A program made the translations under genes and the position numbers. A stretch of DNA of 64,000 bases from positions 124,001 through 188,000 of the forward strand of contig NZ_VXLC01000004.1 in NCBI RefSeq assembly GCF_008704205.1, written 5' to 3'. Source of the stretch: Nocardia colli (GTDB taxonomy: Bacteria > Actinomycetota > Actinomycetes > Mycobacteriales > Mycobacteriaceae). Below the pieces are notes generated by a model. That model saw only the letters and a list, made by a program, of their open reading frames with translations, was not told the DNA's origin and searched no databases. Each line of letters begins with the position of its first letter. Position 1 is the stretch's first letter. Positions 45,363 to 54,349 of this stretch are shown here, piece by piece.

Positions 45363-46211
45363 TCAGGCGATGACCTCGGCCAGGCGGTCGACCTGGTCGG
45401 CGTCGCCGCCGTAGCAGTAGAGCATGACCTCGTCGGCGCCGAGATCGTCGAATTGCTTGATGGCGGAACGGATTGCGTCGGGGGTGGTGAGCATCCCCTC
45501 GAGCATGTAGTCGGCACGGCCACTGAATTCGTAGTAGCCACCCATCGAGGCGCGGGCCTCGTCGATCAGGTTCTGGTCGCCGAGCACGACGTTGACCTGG
45601 GCGACGATGCGCGGCGCGCCGGAGCGGCCGTGGTCGGTCCAGGACTTGCGCACGGTGTCGAACAGCCGACCGGCCCAGGCGGCCGGGGCAGCGGCGAGAA
45701 AGCCACCGCCCCAACGACCTACGCGGTCGAGCGCGGCGGGCTGGAAGCCGCCGAACAGGATCTCGGGGCCTTCGGGCCGCAGCGGCGCGGGGCCGATCGG
45801 GCCGCAGTCGGGGCCGTACGGCTGACCGGACCAGACGCGGCGCATGATCTCCATCTGCTCGTCCAGGCGGCGGCCGCGGGTGCGCAGGTCGGTGCCGGAG
45901 GCGATGTGGTCGTCCGCGCGGCCGCCGACGCCGAGGCCGAGCACGAAGCGGCCGCCGGACATCCGGTCCAGCGTCGCGACCTGCTTGGCGAGCAGGGTCG
46001 GCTCGCGCAGCGGCGCGAGGAGCACCTCGGTTTGCAGCTTGATCCGGCTGGTGGCGCCGGCCGCGATGGCCAGTGCGACCAGCGGTTCGGGATTGTCGTA
46101 GACCAGCCGGTCGAGCAGGCCGAGGGTGGAGAACGGGCCGGCGTCGGCGCGGCGGGCCCAGTCGAGCAGAACGGTGGGGTCGGAGATGGGGAGACCGAGA
46201 CCGACGTGCAT
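45363..46211 (-). CDS. F420-dependent LLM-class oxidoreductase
   Basis: A luciferase-like monooxygenase-fold protein of 282 residues, probably using reduced F420. Fits to the family: GLGLPISDP at the N-terminus, AAGATSRIKLQTEVL, TLDRMSGGRFVLGLGVGG (the classic LLM motif), and GRRLDEQMEIMRRVWSG. The substrate is unknown. ATG 46211 follows GGAGG at seven bases. The upstream 100 bases contain three TTCGT-type palindromes (46326-46378) that look like operators, but no regulator gene is next to it. It converges with ispE. Confidence 0.85.
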   Translation of the reverse strand: MHVGLGLPISDPTVLLDWARRADAGPFSTLGLLDRLVYDNPEPLVALAIAAGATSRIKLQTEVLLAPLREPTLLAKQVATLDRMSGGRFVLGLGVGGRADDHIASGTDLRTRGRRLDEQMEIMRRVWSGQPYGPDCGPIGPAPLRPEGPEILFGGFQPAALDRVGRWGGGFLAAAPAAWAGRLFDTVRKSWTDHGRSGAPRIVAQVNVVLGDQNLIDEARASMGGYYEFSGRADYMLEGMLTTPDAIRSAIKQFDDLGADEVMLYCYGGDADQVDRLAEVIA

Positions 46212-46325
46212 GGGAGAACCTCCATGAGGAAACGCGAACTGGATGTGTGCCGCCCGCTCACCTCGGCCGAGGTGGGGCTCCCATGCTGCGGCTGTAATTC
46301 CGGAGAGCACCTGGTTAACTAACTT

Positions 46326-46378
46326 CGTTCGTGACGAACGCTGTTCGTTGGCATTAATCTAGACGAACAGCGTTCGTT
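46326..46378. promoter_or_regulatory. Cluster of TTCGT palindromes, orphan operators
   Basis: CGTTCGTGACGAACG (46326-46340), ACGAACGCTGTTCGTT (46334-46349) and ACGAACAGCGTTCGTT (46363-46378) are overlapping or nearby palindromes. The last two are near inverse copies. They lie upstream of the LLM gene start and before the divergent ABC-F gene; typical of TetR-family targets. Confidence 0.65.
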
Positions 46379-46469
46379 CCGCAAGGGGGCGGCGGAGCGG
46401 GTTCGGGAAGCTCAGTACGCTGGCTCAGGGCAAGCAACTCGCCCGCCGCTGCAAGAACCGGAAGGATTC

Positions 46470-48254
46470 ATGTCCAACCTGATCAACCTCGAGCAGGTTT
46501 CCAAGAGCTTTGGGATCACGCCGCTGCTGGACAACGTCTCGATGGGCGTCCACGCGGGCGAGCGGATCGGCGTCGTCGGTCTGAACGGCGGCGGTAAAAC
46601 CACGCTGCTCGAGGTGCTCACCGGGCTCGAGCCGCCGGACAGCGGGCGGGTCAGCCGCGTCGGCGGGCTGCGGATCGCCACGGTGACCCAGCGCGGCGTG
46701 CTGCCGCCCGGTTCGACCGTCGGCGACGTCGTCTTGGCTGGTCTGGCCGACGACGCGATGACTGACGATGTGGCCGAGCACGAATGGGCCGCCAACCCGC
46801 GCATCCGCTCGGTGATGGAAGGAATCGGAATCGCCGGCCTCGGCCTGGAGACCTCGATCGACAACCTGTCCGGTGGCGAGCGCCGCCGCGTCGCGCTGGC
46901 GGCCGCGCTGGTTCGCGACCTCGATCTGCTCGTCCTCGACGAGCCCACCAACCACCTCGATGTCGAAGGCGTGCAGTGGCTGGCCCAGCACCTGCTCAAC
47001 CGGCGCAGCTCGCTCGTGGTCGTGACCCACGATCGCTGGTTCCTGGACACCGTCGCGACCAACACCTGGGAGGTCGTCGGCGGCAAGGTCGAGACCTACG
47101 AGGGCGGCTACGGCGACTGGATCTTCGCCCGTGCCGAGCGCGCCCGGCAGGCCGACGCCTCCGAGGCCCGCCGCGCCAACCTGGCCCGTAAGGAACTGGC
47201 CTGGCTGCGCCGCGGCGCGAAGGCCCGCACGTCCAAGCCGCGCTATCGGGTGGAGGCGGCCGAGGCGCTCATCGCCGATGTGCCCGCGCCGCGCGACAGC
47301 GTCTCGCTGGCCGCGTTCGCGCGAAAGCGCCTGGGGCGGGTGGTGATCGAGCTCGAGGACACCACCCTCACCACCCCGGACGGCCGGGAGCTGGTGCGCG
47401 ACCTGACCTGGCGGCTCGCGCCGGGCGAACGGGTCGGCCTGGTCGGGGTGAACGGCTCCGGCAAGACCACCCTGCTGCGTACGCTGGCCGGCGAGACCGA
47501 ACCCGCGGTGGGCAAGCGCATTCAGGGCCAGACGGTGCAGATCGGCTGGCTGCGACAGGAACTCGACGACCTGCCGACCAATATGCGGGTGCTGGAAGCG
47601 GTCCAGCAGGTCGCGCAGCGAATCATGCTCGGCGACAAGGAGATCTCGGCGGGTCAGCTCGCCGAGCGGCTGGGCTTCACCCCGGCCCGCCAGCGCACCC
47701 CGGTCGGCGATCTGTCCGGTGGCGAGCGGCGCCGGCTGCAACTGACCCGCATCCTGATGGCCGAGCCGAACGTGCTGCTGCTCGACGAGCCGACCAACGA
47801 CCTGGACATCGACACCCTGCAACAGCTGGAAGACCTGCTCGACAACTGGGCGGGCACCCTGGTCGTGATCAGCCACGACCGGTACCTGATCGAGCGCATC
47901 TGCGACTCCACCTGGGCGCTGTTCGGCGACGGCAAGCTCACCAACCTGCCCGGCGGCATCGATGAATACCTGAAAAAGCGTGCCGCACAGGGTGATACCG
48001 CGCCGCGCTCGGGCGCCGATACCAAGGCCGCGCCGGTCACCGACGCCGCGACCCAGCGGGCCGCGCGCAAGGAACTGTCCAAGCTGGAACGGTCCATCGA
48101 GAAATTCGACGAGCGCGAGCGCAAGCTGCACGCCGCGCTGGCCGAGGCCGCGACCGACCCGGACAAGCTGGTCCGGCTCAACGCCGAACTCAAGCAGGTC
48201 GTCGCGGAAAAGGAAGCCGCGGAGGAACGGTGGATGGAGCTGGCGGACGGGTAA
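46470..48254 (+). CDS. ABC-F ATPase (Uup-like)
   Basis: A soluble ABC-F protein of 594 residues with two nucleotide-binding domains and no membrane part. Walker A motifs: GLNGGGKTT (about residue 43) and GVNGSGKTT (about 330). Signatures LSGGERRRVALAAAL and LSGGERRRLQLTRIL, and two DEPTN Walker B ends (VLDEPTNHLD and LLDEPTNDLD), are intact. The C-terminal 60 residues form a charged coiled coil, as in Uup. Members act at the ribosome or in DNA repair; a drug-resistance role cannot be judged. ATG 46470 follows a weak site. It converges with the DUF4393 gene at 48262. Confidence 0.93.
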   Translation: MSNLINLEQVSKSFGITPLLDNVSMGVHAGERIGVVGLNGGGKTTLLEVLTGLEPPDSGRVSRVGGLRIATVTQRGVLPPGSTVGDVVLAGLADDAMTDDVAEHEWAANPRIRSVMEGIGIAGLGLETSIDNLSGGERRRVALAAALVRDLDLLVLDEPTNHLDVEGVQWLAQHLLNRRSSLVVVTHDRWFLDTVATNTWEVVGGKVETYEGGYGDWIFARAERARQADASEARRANLARKELAWLRRGAKARTSKPRYRVEAAEALIADVPAPRDSVSLAAFARKRLGRVVIELEDTTLTTPDGRELVRDLTWRLAPGERVGLVGVNGSGKTTLLRTLAGETEPAVGKRIQGQTVQIGWLRQELDDLPTNMRVLEAVQQVAQRIMLGDKEISAGQLAERLGFTPARQRTPVGDLSGGERRRLQLTRILMAEPNVLLLDEPTNDLDIDTLQQLEDLLDNWAGTLVVISHDRYLIERICDSTWALFGDGKLTNLPGGIDEYLKKRAAQGDTAPRSGADTKAAPVTDAATQRAARKELSKLERSIEKFDERERKLHAALAEAATDPDKLVRLNAELKQVVAEKEAAEERWMELADG

Positions 48255-48261
48255 CCGGCCG

Positions 48262-49149
48262 TCAGTGCCCGGCGGCGCGGTCGTCCTGGATCGCCACCGG
48301 CAGGCAGGTCCGGACGAAGTCGGCGCCGAATCCGGTGAGCGACACGCTGCGGTAGATCACCTTGGTGCCGAATCCGGAGCGCTTGAGCAGATCACGCACC
48401 GGCCCTTGGGCTTCCAGCAGCTGGTACCGGTGCGGATTGCCGACCGGCTCGCGCGCGTGCTCGACCAGTCCGAGCCTGCGCAGGTTGGTCAGGTACTGCT
48501 GGATCCGGTTCGGGAAACGCAACCCGGCGTGCTCGCCGACCAGCGTCAGCATCGAGCCGACCCGTTCCGCGCCGAGTGCGCGCGGGCGTCCGGTGCGGAT
48601 GTCGATCGAGGGCTGCGGGCCGTCCAGGTGCAGGAAGCGCAGGATCCGCGCCTCGTCCGGGGTCAGTTCGGCCAGCATGCCGGCGAAGGCCGGATGGTTG
48701 TCGTCGTCCCCGTGCGTGCTCGCCGACAATCGCAGCAGCGCCGCACCCTGCTCGCGCAGCGTGGGAACCGATTGTGCGGCAGGCTCATTCGGCGCCTCGG
48801 GGAAACCCAGCGCCCGGCGCAACCGGTCGCGCACCTCGGATTCGGCCTCGGCCAGCACTTCTCGCGGCGGCACGCCCTGGATGCTGCGCTGCACGACGGT
48901 CGAGGTGACGCCGACCGCCGTGCCCAGGCTCCACGCGGTCATGCCGGTCACCGCGGTCCAGGCCACCCTGGCCACGCCGGTGGCCGCGCGCACGCCGGCG
49001 ATGGGATAGGGCACCCGCGAAGCGGATTCGTCCTGCCGGACGACTTGGCTGCCGGACCGTCGAGCGATCTCCGTCGACGGCGCCACCTCCGCGGCGGTGT
49101 GCTCGACGTCCCCGGCATCGTCGCCGGGGCCGGATTTCGCTACAGCCAT
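48262..49149 (-). CDS. DUF4393 / Abi-alpha-like protein (first paralogue)
   Basis: A 295-residue protein of the DUF4393 (Abi-alpha) type. It has an N-terminal charged region, one hydrophobic segment with GVTSTVVQRSIQGV near residue 80, and a conserved C-terminal half: LTPDEARILRFLHLDGPQPS, IDIRTGRPR and YLTNLRRLGLVE. DUF4393 was first tied to abortive infection, but chromosomal copies may serve otherwise. Its start overlaps the end of the DUF445 gene upstream by 10 bases, so the two are cotranslated. A paralogue with matching C-terminus lies beyond the DUF445 gene at 50727. Confidence 0.72.
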   Translation of the reverse strand: MAVAKSGPGDDAGDVEHTAAEVAPSTEIARRSGSQVVRQDESASRVPYPIAGVRAATGVARVAWTAVTGMTAWSLGTAVGVTSTVVQRSIQGVPPREVLAEAESEVRDRLRRALGFPEAPNEPAAQSVPTLREQGAALLRLSASTHGDDDNHPAFAGMLAELTPDEARILRFLHLDGPQPSIDIRTGRPRALGAERVGSMLTLVGEHAGLRFPNRIQQYLTNLRRLGLVEHAREPVGNPHRYQLLEAQGPVRDLLKRSGFGTKVIYRSVSLTGFGADFVRTCLPVAIQDDRAAGH

Positions 49150-50462
49150 GTGGTCGCCACTCCTGTTCCGAAAATCAGAATATGAGCGTATCCGGCGAAG
49201 AGCCCCAACACGCCGCCATGGAGAAAAAGCAGCCACTCATCTTGCTTGATGGCCGAGCGCAACATGTCGACGAAGTCCGGCGGCTTCAGTGCCGCCATCT
49301 GTTTGGCGATGTAGGTGTTGATCTGCCTGCCTTGGCGGACGTTGAACTCCGGGTCGGCGAAGGCGATCGGGGCGATGGCCATGGCCTCGGCGGTGAACGT
49401 GTCCTGCAACGTGTCGTAGTCACGGCTGCCGAGCATGAACTTGACCGCGGGGCGAGCCGGGCCGAGCGCGCGGTCGGCGGCCGGGCGCAGGGTGTCCTCC
49501 AGCATCTGGATGGTGCGGTCCGAGCGCGGGCCGTTGAGCAGTTCGTCGCCGATATTCGCCACGGTCAGCACCTGGCTCGACACCAGTTCGGCGTAGCCGT
49601 CGGTGATTTCGGACTGGCGTTTGATCAGCAGGCCCTGCCGCCACGGGCACCACCACTTCGGGTAGGCGGGCGCGAAGATCATGTTGATGCCGACCCAGTT
49701 GACCACCCAGCCGATCACCACGCCGCCGATGGGCAGCACGACCAGCGTGGACCAGCCGGTGAGATGCAGGATGGCTACCAGTACCACGCCCATCGGGGCG
49801 CCGAAGTAGAAGCCGAAATTGATCATGAACCGCAGCTCTTTCGCGCCAAGGACTTGGAACAGCGTGTTGAGCAGTTGCGGCCTGCCCTGGAAGTAGCGAA
49901 TCACCATCTGCTTCACATCGAGCAGTTGATCAATATTCGCGCCTAATTCATCGGTCAGCTCGCGCAGAATATCCGGCAGTTGCTGACGAACTCGAGCCTG
50001 TACCATGTCGCGAACTTGGCTCGGCAGGTTGTACCAGAGCTGTGGATGTTCGCGCTTGAGAATATCCTCGACGATGGTCTGGATCTGTTCGTCGGCGATG
50101 CTGGCGAGATGTTCGGCGAGCTTGTCCGGCTCGAGCTCGCGGTAGAAATCGGCGACGCTGCCCAGTTTCGCCAGGCCCTTGTCCACCGCGATGCTGGCCA
50201 TCTTGTCCGCGCGCGAGGGGACGATGCCCTGCCAGCCGAATCTGCCGTCGTAACTCAGTAGCGGCAACACCTGAATTCTTTTGGGCAGGAAGGGATACAG
50301 CGCGCGAAGTCCAGGCAATCGGAAGCCGTGGAAGGCAATCGGCTGGAACAGCATGAGCACGCCGGTCCAGTTGGTGATGTAGCCGATGATTCCGGTGAAA
50401 AGTGGGATAGTCAGAAGCTCTAGCAGGATTGTTGGGTGGACACCGAACACACTCTCTAACAC
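49140..50462 (-). CDS. DUF445-family membrane protein
   Basis: A 440-residue protein with the DUF445 layout. Two N-terminal hydrophobic segments stand near residues 10-35 and 40-55, then a long helical cytoplasmic region with repeated charged helices (KLAEHLASIADEQIQTIVED, REHPQLWYNLPSQVRDMVQA), and two or three further helices near 240-300. A last hydrophobic helix, LFAGYAHILIFGTGV, lies at the C-terminus. Relatives (YheB/YwnE type) have no established biochemical role. GTG 50462 has AGGAGG five bases upstream. The gene is coupled to the DUF4393 gene downstream and divergent from the second DUF4393 gene. Confidence 0.78.
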   Translation of the reverse strand: MLESVFGVHPTILLELLTIPLFTGIIGYITNWTGVLMLFQPIAFHGFRLPGLRALYPFLPKRIQVLPLLSYDGRFGWQGIVPSRADKMASIAVDKGLAKLGSVADFYRELEPDKLAEHLASIADEQIQTIVEDILKREHPQLWYNLPSQVRDMVQARVRQQLPDILRELTDELGANIDQLLDVKQMVIRYFQGRPQLLNTLFQVLGAKELRFMINFGFYFGAPMGVVLVAILHLTGWSTLVVLPIGGVVIGWVVNWVGINMIFAPAYPKWWCPWRQGLLIKRQSEITDGYAELVSSQVLTVANIGDELLNGPRSDRTIQMLEDTLRPAADRALGPARPAVKFMLGSRDYDTLQDTFTAEAMAIAPIAFADPEFNVRQGRQINTYIAKQMAALKPPDFVDMLRSAIKQDEWLLFLHGGVLGLFAGYAHILIFGTGVATTWL

Positions 50463-50726
50463 GACACCCTCCTGCCGACACACCGGTGACCGCCGCCTCA
50501 CCGGAACATCAAAGTAGCACCCTGTCGGCACCGGGACCTTATTGTGAGGAGAAGAGACGGGTCCACCTCGAGTGCGCGGTGCCACACTGCCGCATGCCGA
50601 GATATCGGTCACAGTGTTTGTGCGCAATGCCGCATCGGCGGAGGGCGACGGCGACAATGACCAGCGACACAGGGGGAAGTAATCTGTGGGGCGGGATTCG
50701 TTCACCTGGCGATATCGGAGTATGAC

Positions 50727-51620
50727 GTGGCAGACGACAGGGCCGGACAGGACATCGCTCGAGCCGGTTCTCGCGCCGTTGAGCGCAGCTCGGATGTCGA
50801 ACAGCGGCAGATCAGCAATGAGGCCCGGCTGATTCGCGGCGTATTCCGGGCGGCGGGGGTCGCGGCGGGCAGCGTGGTGCGCGGCGGTCAGTGGGCGGTC
50901 GGCACCACCTTCGAGGTCACCAAGGAGATCACTCAGGCGGCGCTGGACGGTGAATCGTCCGCCGATATCGCCGAGCGAACCGGAAATGCGTTGCGCTCCA
51001 TAGCCCGTAGCGCGCTCGGCGTCACCGAGGGGTCGGTGCGCGAGATCGTCAGTTACGTGCCGACGCCGAACGGGCCCGGCAACAACAGCGGCGCGCAGCA
51101 GCAGGCGCTGGCCGTCGGCTCCTACCTTCGGTCGGCGAGCACCGACGAGCTACGCCGGCGCGGCGACGCGCTGCTCGCTCGTTCCGCCGACGTCTACTTC
51201 ACCGAAGACGTGCACCCCGCCTACGACCGCATCCTCGACGAACTCGCCCCCGACGAGGCGCGCATCCTGCGTTTCATGGCGCAGAACGGCCCGCAACCCT
51301 CGGTCGACGTGCGCACCAACCGCCCGCTGGGCATCGGCTCCGAACTCGTTCAAGGGGATCTGACCTCGGTGCCCGAGCAGGCCGGCGTCCGCTACCCGGA
51401 TCGGTCGCGCCCCTACCTGATCAACCTCAGCCGGCTCGGGCTGACCCTGGTCTCCGACGACCCGGTGGTACTGAGCCGATACATGGTGCTCGAGGTGCAG
51501 CCGGTGGTCGAGGCCGCGTTGAAGAAGGCCGGTCGCGCACCGAAAATCGTGCGCAAGAGCCTGCGCCTGACCGAGTTCGGCGAGGATTTCTGCCGCACCT
51601 GCTTCACCATCGCCAACTGA
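50727..51620 (+). CDS. DUF4393 / Abi-alpha-like protein (second paralogue)
   Basis: A 297-residue paralogue of the protein at 48262-49149. Shared features are LAPDEARILRFMAQNGPQPS, VDVRTNRPL, YLINLSRLGLTLVSDD and a C-terminal LRLTEFGEDFCRTCF, where the first copy has LTGFGADFVRTCL. An N-terminal helical region (QISNEARLIRGVFRAAGVAA) and an Ala/Gly-rich hydrophobic segment follow the same order. It starts at GTG 50727, about 265 bases from the divergent DUF445 gene. The arrangement around the membrane protein suggests one functional unit. Confidence 0.75.
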   Translation: MADDRAGQDIARAGSRAVERSSDVEQRQISNEARLIRGVFRAAGVAAGSVVRGGQWAVGTTFEVTKEITQAALDGESSADIAERTGNALRSIARSALGVTEGSVREIVSYVPTPNGPGNNSGAQQQALAVGSYLRSASTDELRRRGDALLARSADVYFTEDVHPAYDRILDELAPDEARILRFMAQNGPQPSVDVRTNRPLGIGSELVQGDLTSVPEQAGVRYPDRSRPYLINLSRLGLTLVSDDPVVLSRYMVLEVQPVVEAALKKAGRAPKIVRKSLRLTEFGEDFCRTCFTIAN

Positions 51621-51725
51621 AACCTAAAGTCGATCTTGGGCGAAATGTCCCCCGACCGGTGATAGCGATCTGATACAAATCTCCCAAATCGTGTAGCCGA
51701 ATGGCTTTGGATGGGATTGTTAAGT

Positions 51726-52421
51726 ATGGATCAGGGAACCGGCGGGCTAGGCCGCGGCGACCCGAGTGCGGGTGGCGGCGGACAGGAGCGGGGCAACCCG
51801 AGGATCGACATCGGCCGGCTCGAGCGCGGCGACCCCGGGGCGGACGAGCAGAAACGCCGCGAGGGCAGACCGCGCGGCGACGAGCGCAAGCTCGACGACG
51901 TCACCGCGATCAGCAGATTGAAGTTCCGCTACCTACGCAGCCTCGACACGAAATCCTGGGATGAGTTCGCGGACACCATGATTCCCGAGGCGACCGCCAC
52001 CTACAGCGAATACCTCCAGTTCGAATCGCGCGACGCGTTCCTCGCGTTCATGCGCAACACCCTCGGCCCGCACGTCATCACCGAACATCGCTGCGACCAC
52101 CCGGAGATCGACGTCGACGGCGACGCCGCGACCGGCACCTGGTACCTCGCCGACACCGTGCTCATTCCCGGCCACAACATGCTGTTGCGCGGCGCGGCCT
52201 TCTACTCCGACGAATATGTCCGCTGTGACGACGGCCGCTGGCGCATTTCGCACACCGGTTACGAACGCACCTACGAAGTGGTGCTCTCGCTGAGCGATCT
52301 GCCGAGCCTGCGCCTGACCTCGAGCCGCTGGGGCCTGATCTCCCGCGAAGACGGCGTCATCTCCTCGGTCGAACGCGACCCCGGCGCACCGCCGGTTCGG
52401 CGCGAACCGGAAGCGGGCTGA
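51726..52421 (+). CDS. SnoaL/NTF2-like protein with Gly-Asp-rich N-terminus
   Basis: A 231-residue protein whose main part (about residues 60-190) is a SnoaL-like NTF2 fold: KFRYLRSLDTKSWDEFADTM, TATYSEYLQFESRDAFLAFM, VITEHRCDHPEIDVDGD and RISHTGYERTYEVV. Such domains are enzymes or binding proteins for polar aromatics. The first 55 residues are low-complexity with recurring GRGDP, ERGNP and ERGDP units and look like a disordered tail. ATG 51711 would add five residues; I used 51726 because GGGA stands eight bases before it. It converges with prfC. Confidence 0.75.
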   Translation: MDQGTGGLGRGDPSAGGGGQERGNPRIDIGRLERGDPGADEQKRREGRPRGDERKLDDVTAISRLKFRYLRSLDTKSWDEFADTMIPEATATYSEYLQFESRDAFLAFMRNTLGPHVITEHRCDHPEIDVDGDAATGTWYLADTVLIPGHNMLLRGAAFYSDEYVRCDDGRWRISHTGYERTYEVVLSLSDLPSLRLTSSRWGLISREDGVISSVERDPGAPPVRREPEAG

Positions 52422-52423
52422 GC

Positions 52424-54043
52424 TCAGTCCGCCGTCGCGACCAGTGGCTCCAAGGTCAGCTTCGGGAATTCCTTCTCGATGTACTGCAACCGCCACTTGT
52501 CACTGAACAGCGCGAGCAGCGCACCGTCGCTGCGGGTGAACACCTCGACACCGCGCTGCTTGCCCAACTCGTCCATGGACGCGGCGTCGGTGCGCCGAGC
52601 CAGCGTGTAGGGCAGATTGTCCATCTTGGTCTCGACATTGAACTCGGTCAGCATGCGCGCGGTGACCACCTCGAACTGCATCGGCCCGACGGCCGCGAGC
52701 ACGGGCGACGCGTCGCCGCGAATGTCGTTGCGCAGCACCTGCACAACGCCCTCGGAGTCCAGCTGATCGATGGCCTTGCGGAACTGCTTGTACTTGCCCG
52801 CGCTCTCGGCGCGCAGCACCGCGAAGTGCTCCGGCGCGAACGACGGGATCGGCGGGAACTCCACCTTCTTGTCCACGAACAGCGTGTGGCCCGGGGCCAG
52901 CGCCGTCGCGTTGACCAAGCCGACCACGTCGCCGGGGTAGGCGGTGTCGACGGTGTTGCGCTCCCGGCCGAAGACGGTCAACGCGTACTTCGTCGCGAAC
53001 GGGCGGCCGGTCTGTGCGTGCGTCACGACCATGCCGCGCTCGAACTCGCCGGACACGATCCGCATGAACGCCAATCGATCCCGGTGCGCGGCATCCATGC
53101 CCGCCTGCACCTTGAACACCACCGCGCTGAACGGCTCGGTGATCTCGCGTGCCCCGCCGTTCACGTCCGGGCGCGGGCCGGGCGGCGGCGCCAGCGAGAC
53201 CAGCGCCTCCAGCAGCTGCCGCACGCCGAAGTTCAGCATCGCCGAGGCGTAGATGACCGGCGAGGTCTGCCCGGCGAGGAACATTTCCTGATCGTGGTCC
53301 TGCCCGGTGGCCGAGAGCAGCTCGCTCTCCTCGACCGCGGTGGTCCACGGCTCGCCCTCGCGCGCCTCGGCCTGCGCCGGGGTCAGCGACTCCTCCGGCG
53401 CGATGGTCGCGCCGCCGGCGGTGCGGGTGAAGTGGATGTATTCGAGCGGGGCACCCTCGTCGCCGCGGCGCAGCAGGCCGCGGAAGTCGCCCGCGATGCC
53501 GACCGGCAGAAACAGTGGGGTGGGGGTGAGGCCGATCCGTTCGCTGATCTCGTCCAGCAGTTCCAGCGGCGCCTGGCCGGGCCGGTCCCACTTGTTGATC
53601 ACGGTGATGACCGGGATGCCGCGGTGCCGGCACACCTGGAACAGCTTGAGCGTCTGCGGCTCCAGGCCCTTCGCGGCGTCGATCAGCATCACCGCGGCGT
53701 CGACGGCGGTGAGCACCCGGTAGGTGTCCTCGGAGAAATCGGAGTGGCCGGGCGTATCGACGAGGTTGATCACGCTGTCCACGTCGGAGCCCTCGGCGCG
53801 GTAATTGAACTGCAGCGCGGTCGAACTGACCGAGATGCCGCGCGCCTTCTCCATCTCCATCCAGTCCGAGACGGTGGAGCGGCGGCCCGCCTTACCGTGG
53901 ATCGCGCCCGCCTCGGAGATCATCCTGGCGTGCAGCGCGAGCGCTTCGGTGAGCGTCGACTTGCCGGCGTCGGGGTGCGAGATCACCGCGAACGTGCGCC
54001 GTCGGGAAACCTCGGCGGGAAGTCCCTCAGGGGAGGCGGTCAA
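52424..54043 (-). CDS. prfC: Peptide chain release factor 3
   Basis: A GTPase that recycles RF1 and RF2 from the ribosome after termination. The 539 residues carry the G-domain motifs HPDAGKSTLTEAL (G1), the switch region around RGISVSSTALQF, LVDTPGHSDFSEDTYRVL (G3) and INKWDRPG (G4). An EF-Tu-like domain 2 and an RF3-specific C-terminal part follow. As I recall, not all actinobacteria have it, so its presence is a marker for this lineage. Start ATG 54043 is near-certain. It is divergent from rplY across about 300 bases. Confidence 0.95.
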   Translation of the reverse strand: MTASPEGLPAEVSRRRTFAVISHPDAGKSTLTEALALHARMISEAGAIHGKAGRRSTVSDWMEMEKARGISVSSTALQFNYRAEGSDVDSVINLVDTPGHSDFSEDTYRVLTAVDAAVMLIDAAKGLEPQTLKLFQVCRHRGIPVITVINKWDRPGQAPLELLDEISERIGLTPTPLFLPVGIAGDFRGLLRRGDEGAPLEYIHFTRTAGGATIAPEESLTPAQAEAREGEPWTTAVEESELLSATGQDHDQEMFLAGQTSPVIYASAMLNFGVRQLLEALVSLAPPPGPRPDVNGGAREITEPFSAVVFKVQAGMDAAHRDRLAFMRIVSGEFERGMVVTHAQTGRPFATKYALTVFGRERNTVDTAYPGDVVGLVNATALAPGHTLFVDKKVEFPPIPSFAPEHFAVLRAESAGKYKQFRKAIDQLDSEGVVQVLRNDIRGDASPVLAAVGPMQFEVVTARMLTEFNVETKMDNLPYTLARRTDAASMDELGKQRGVEVFTRSDGALLALFSDKWRLQYIEKEFPKLTLEPLVATAD

Positions 54044-54349
54044 CGGAACAACCTTTCACAGACGACCGATCGGCAACCTGTCTAATCTACGCGATCCGCA
54101 TGGCCCCGACACGACCTGTGCCCGACCACCCGATTCAACCTGGGCATAACCCTTGCGGTATGGTGTTCGGGTTGTCTCGGCGAGGGTGACCGCAGACCTT
54201 GATTTGCGTTCACCGTGATCGACGCGGCTCGGCTTCCGGCCGTCCCCGTTGGTTCTTTCGTCGGACGAGTAGACCAACCTAGCCAGGGCGGAAACAGACC
54301 CTGGCGCACTGTTGACAGCCCGGAACAGCCGTAGGGAGTAGATCCAGTC
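54044..54349. other. Divergent prfC-rplY intergenic region with a structured leader
   Basis: No gene in 306 bases. Two stem-loops precede rplY: GTTGGT (54248-54253) with ACCAAC (54273-54278), enclosing a small TCGT-CGG-ACGA hairpin, and GCCAGGG (54282-54288) with CCCTGGC (54299-54305). A TATGGT hexamer near 54160 may be the promoter -10 box. Confidence 0.45.
54248..54305 (+). promoter_or_regulatory. Candidate structured 5' leader of rplY
   Basis: Two adjacent stems (6 bp and 7 bp, all Watson-Crick) in the mRNA leader end about 45 bases before the rplY start. Ribosomal protein genes are often self-regulated through such leaders, and L25 leaders are known in other bacteria; this one is not recognised as a member of a known class. 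Confidence 0.35.
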
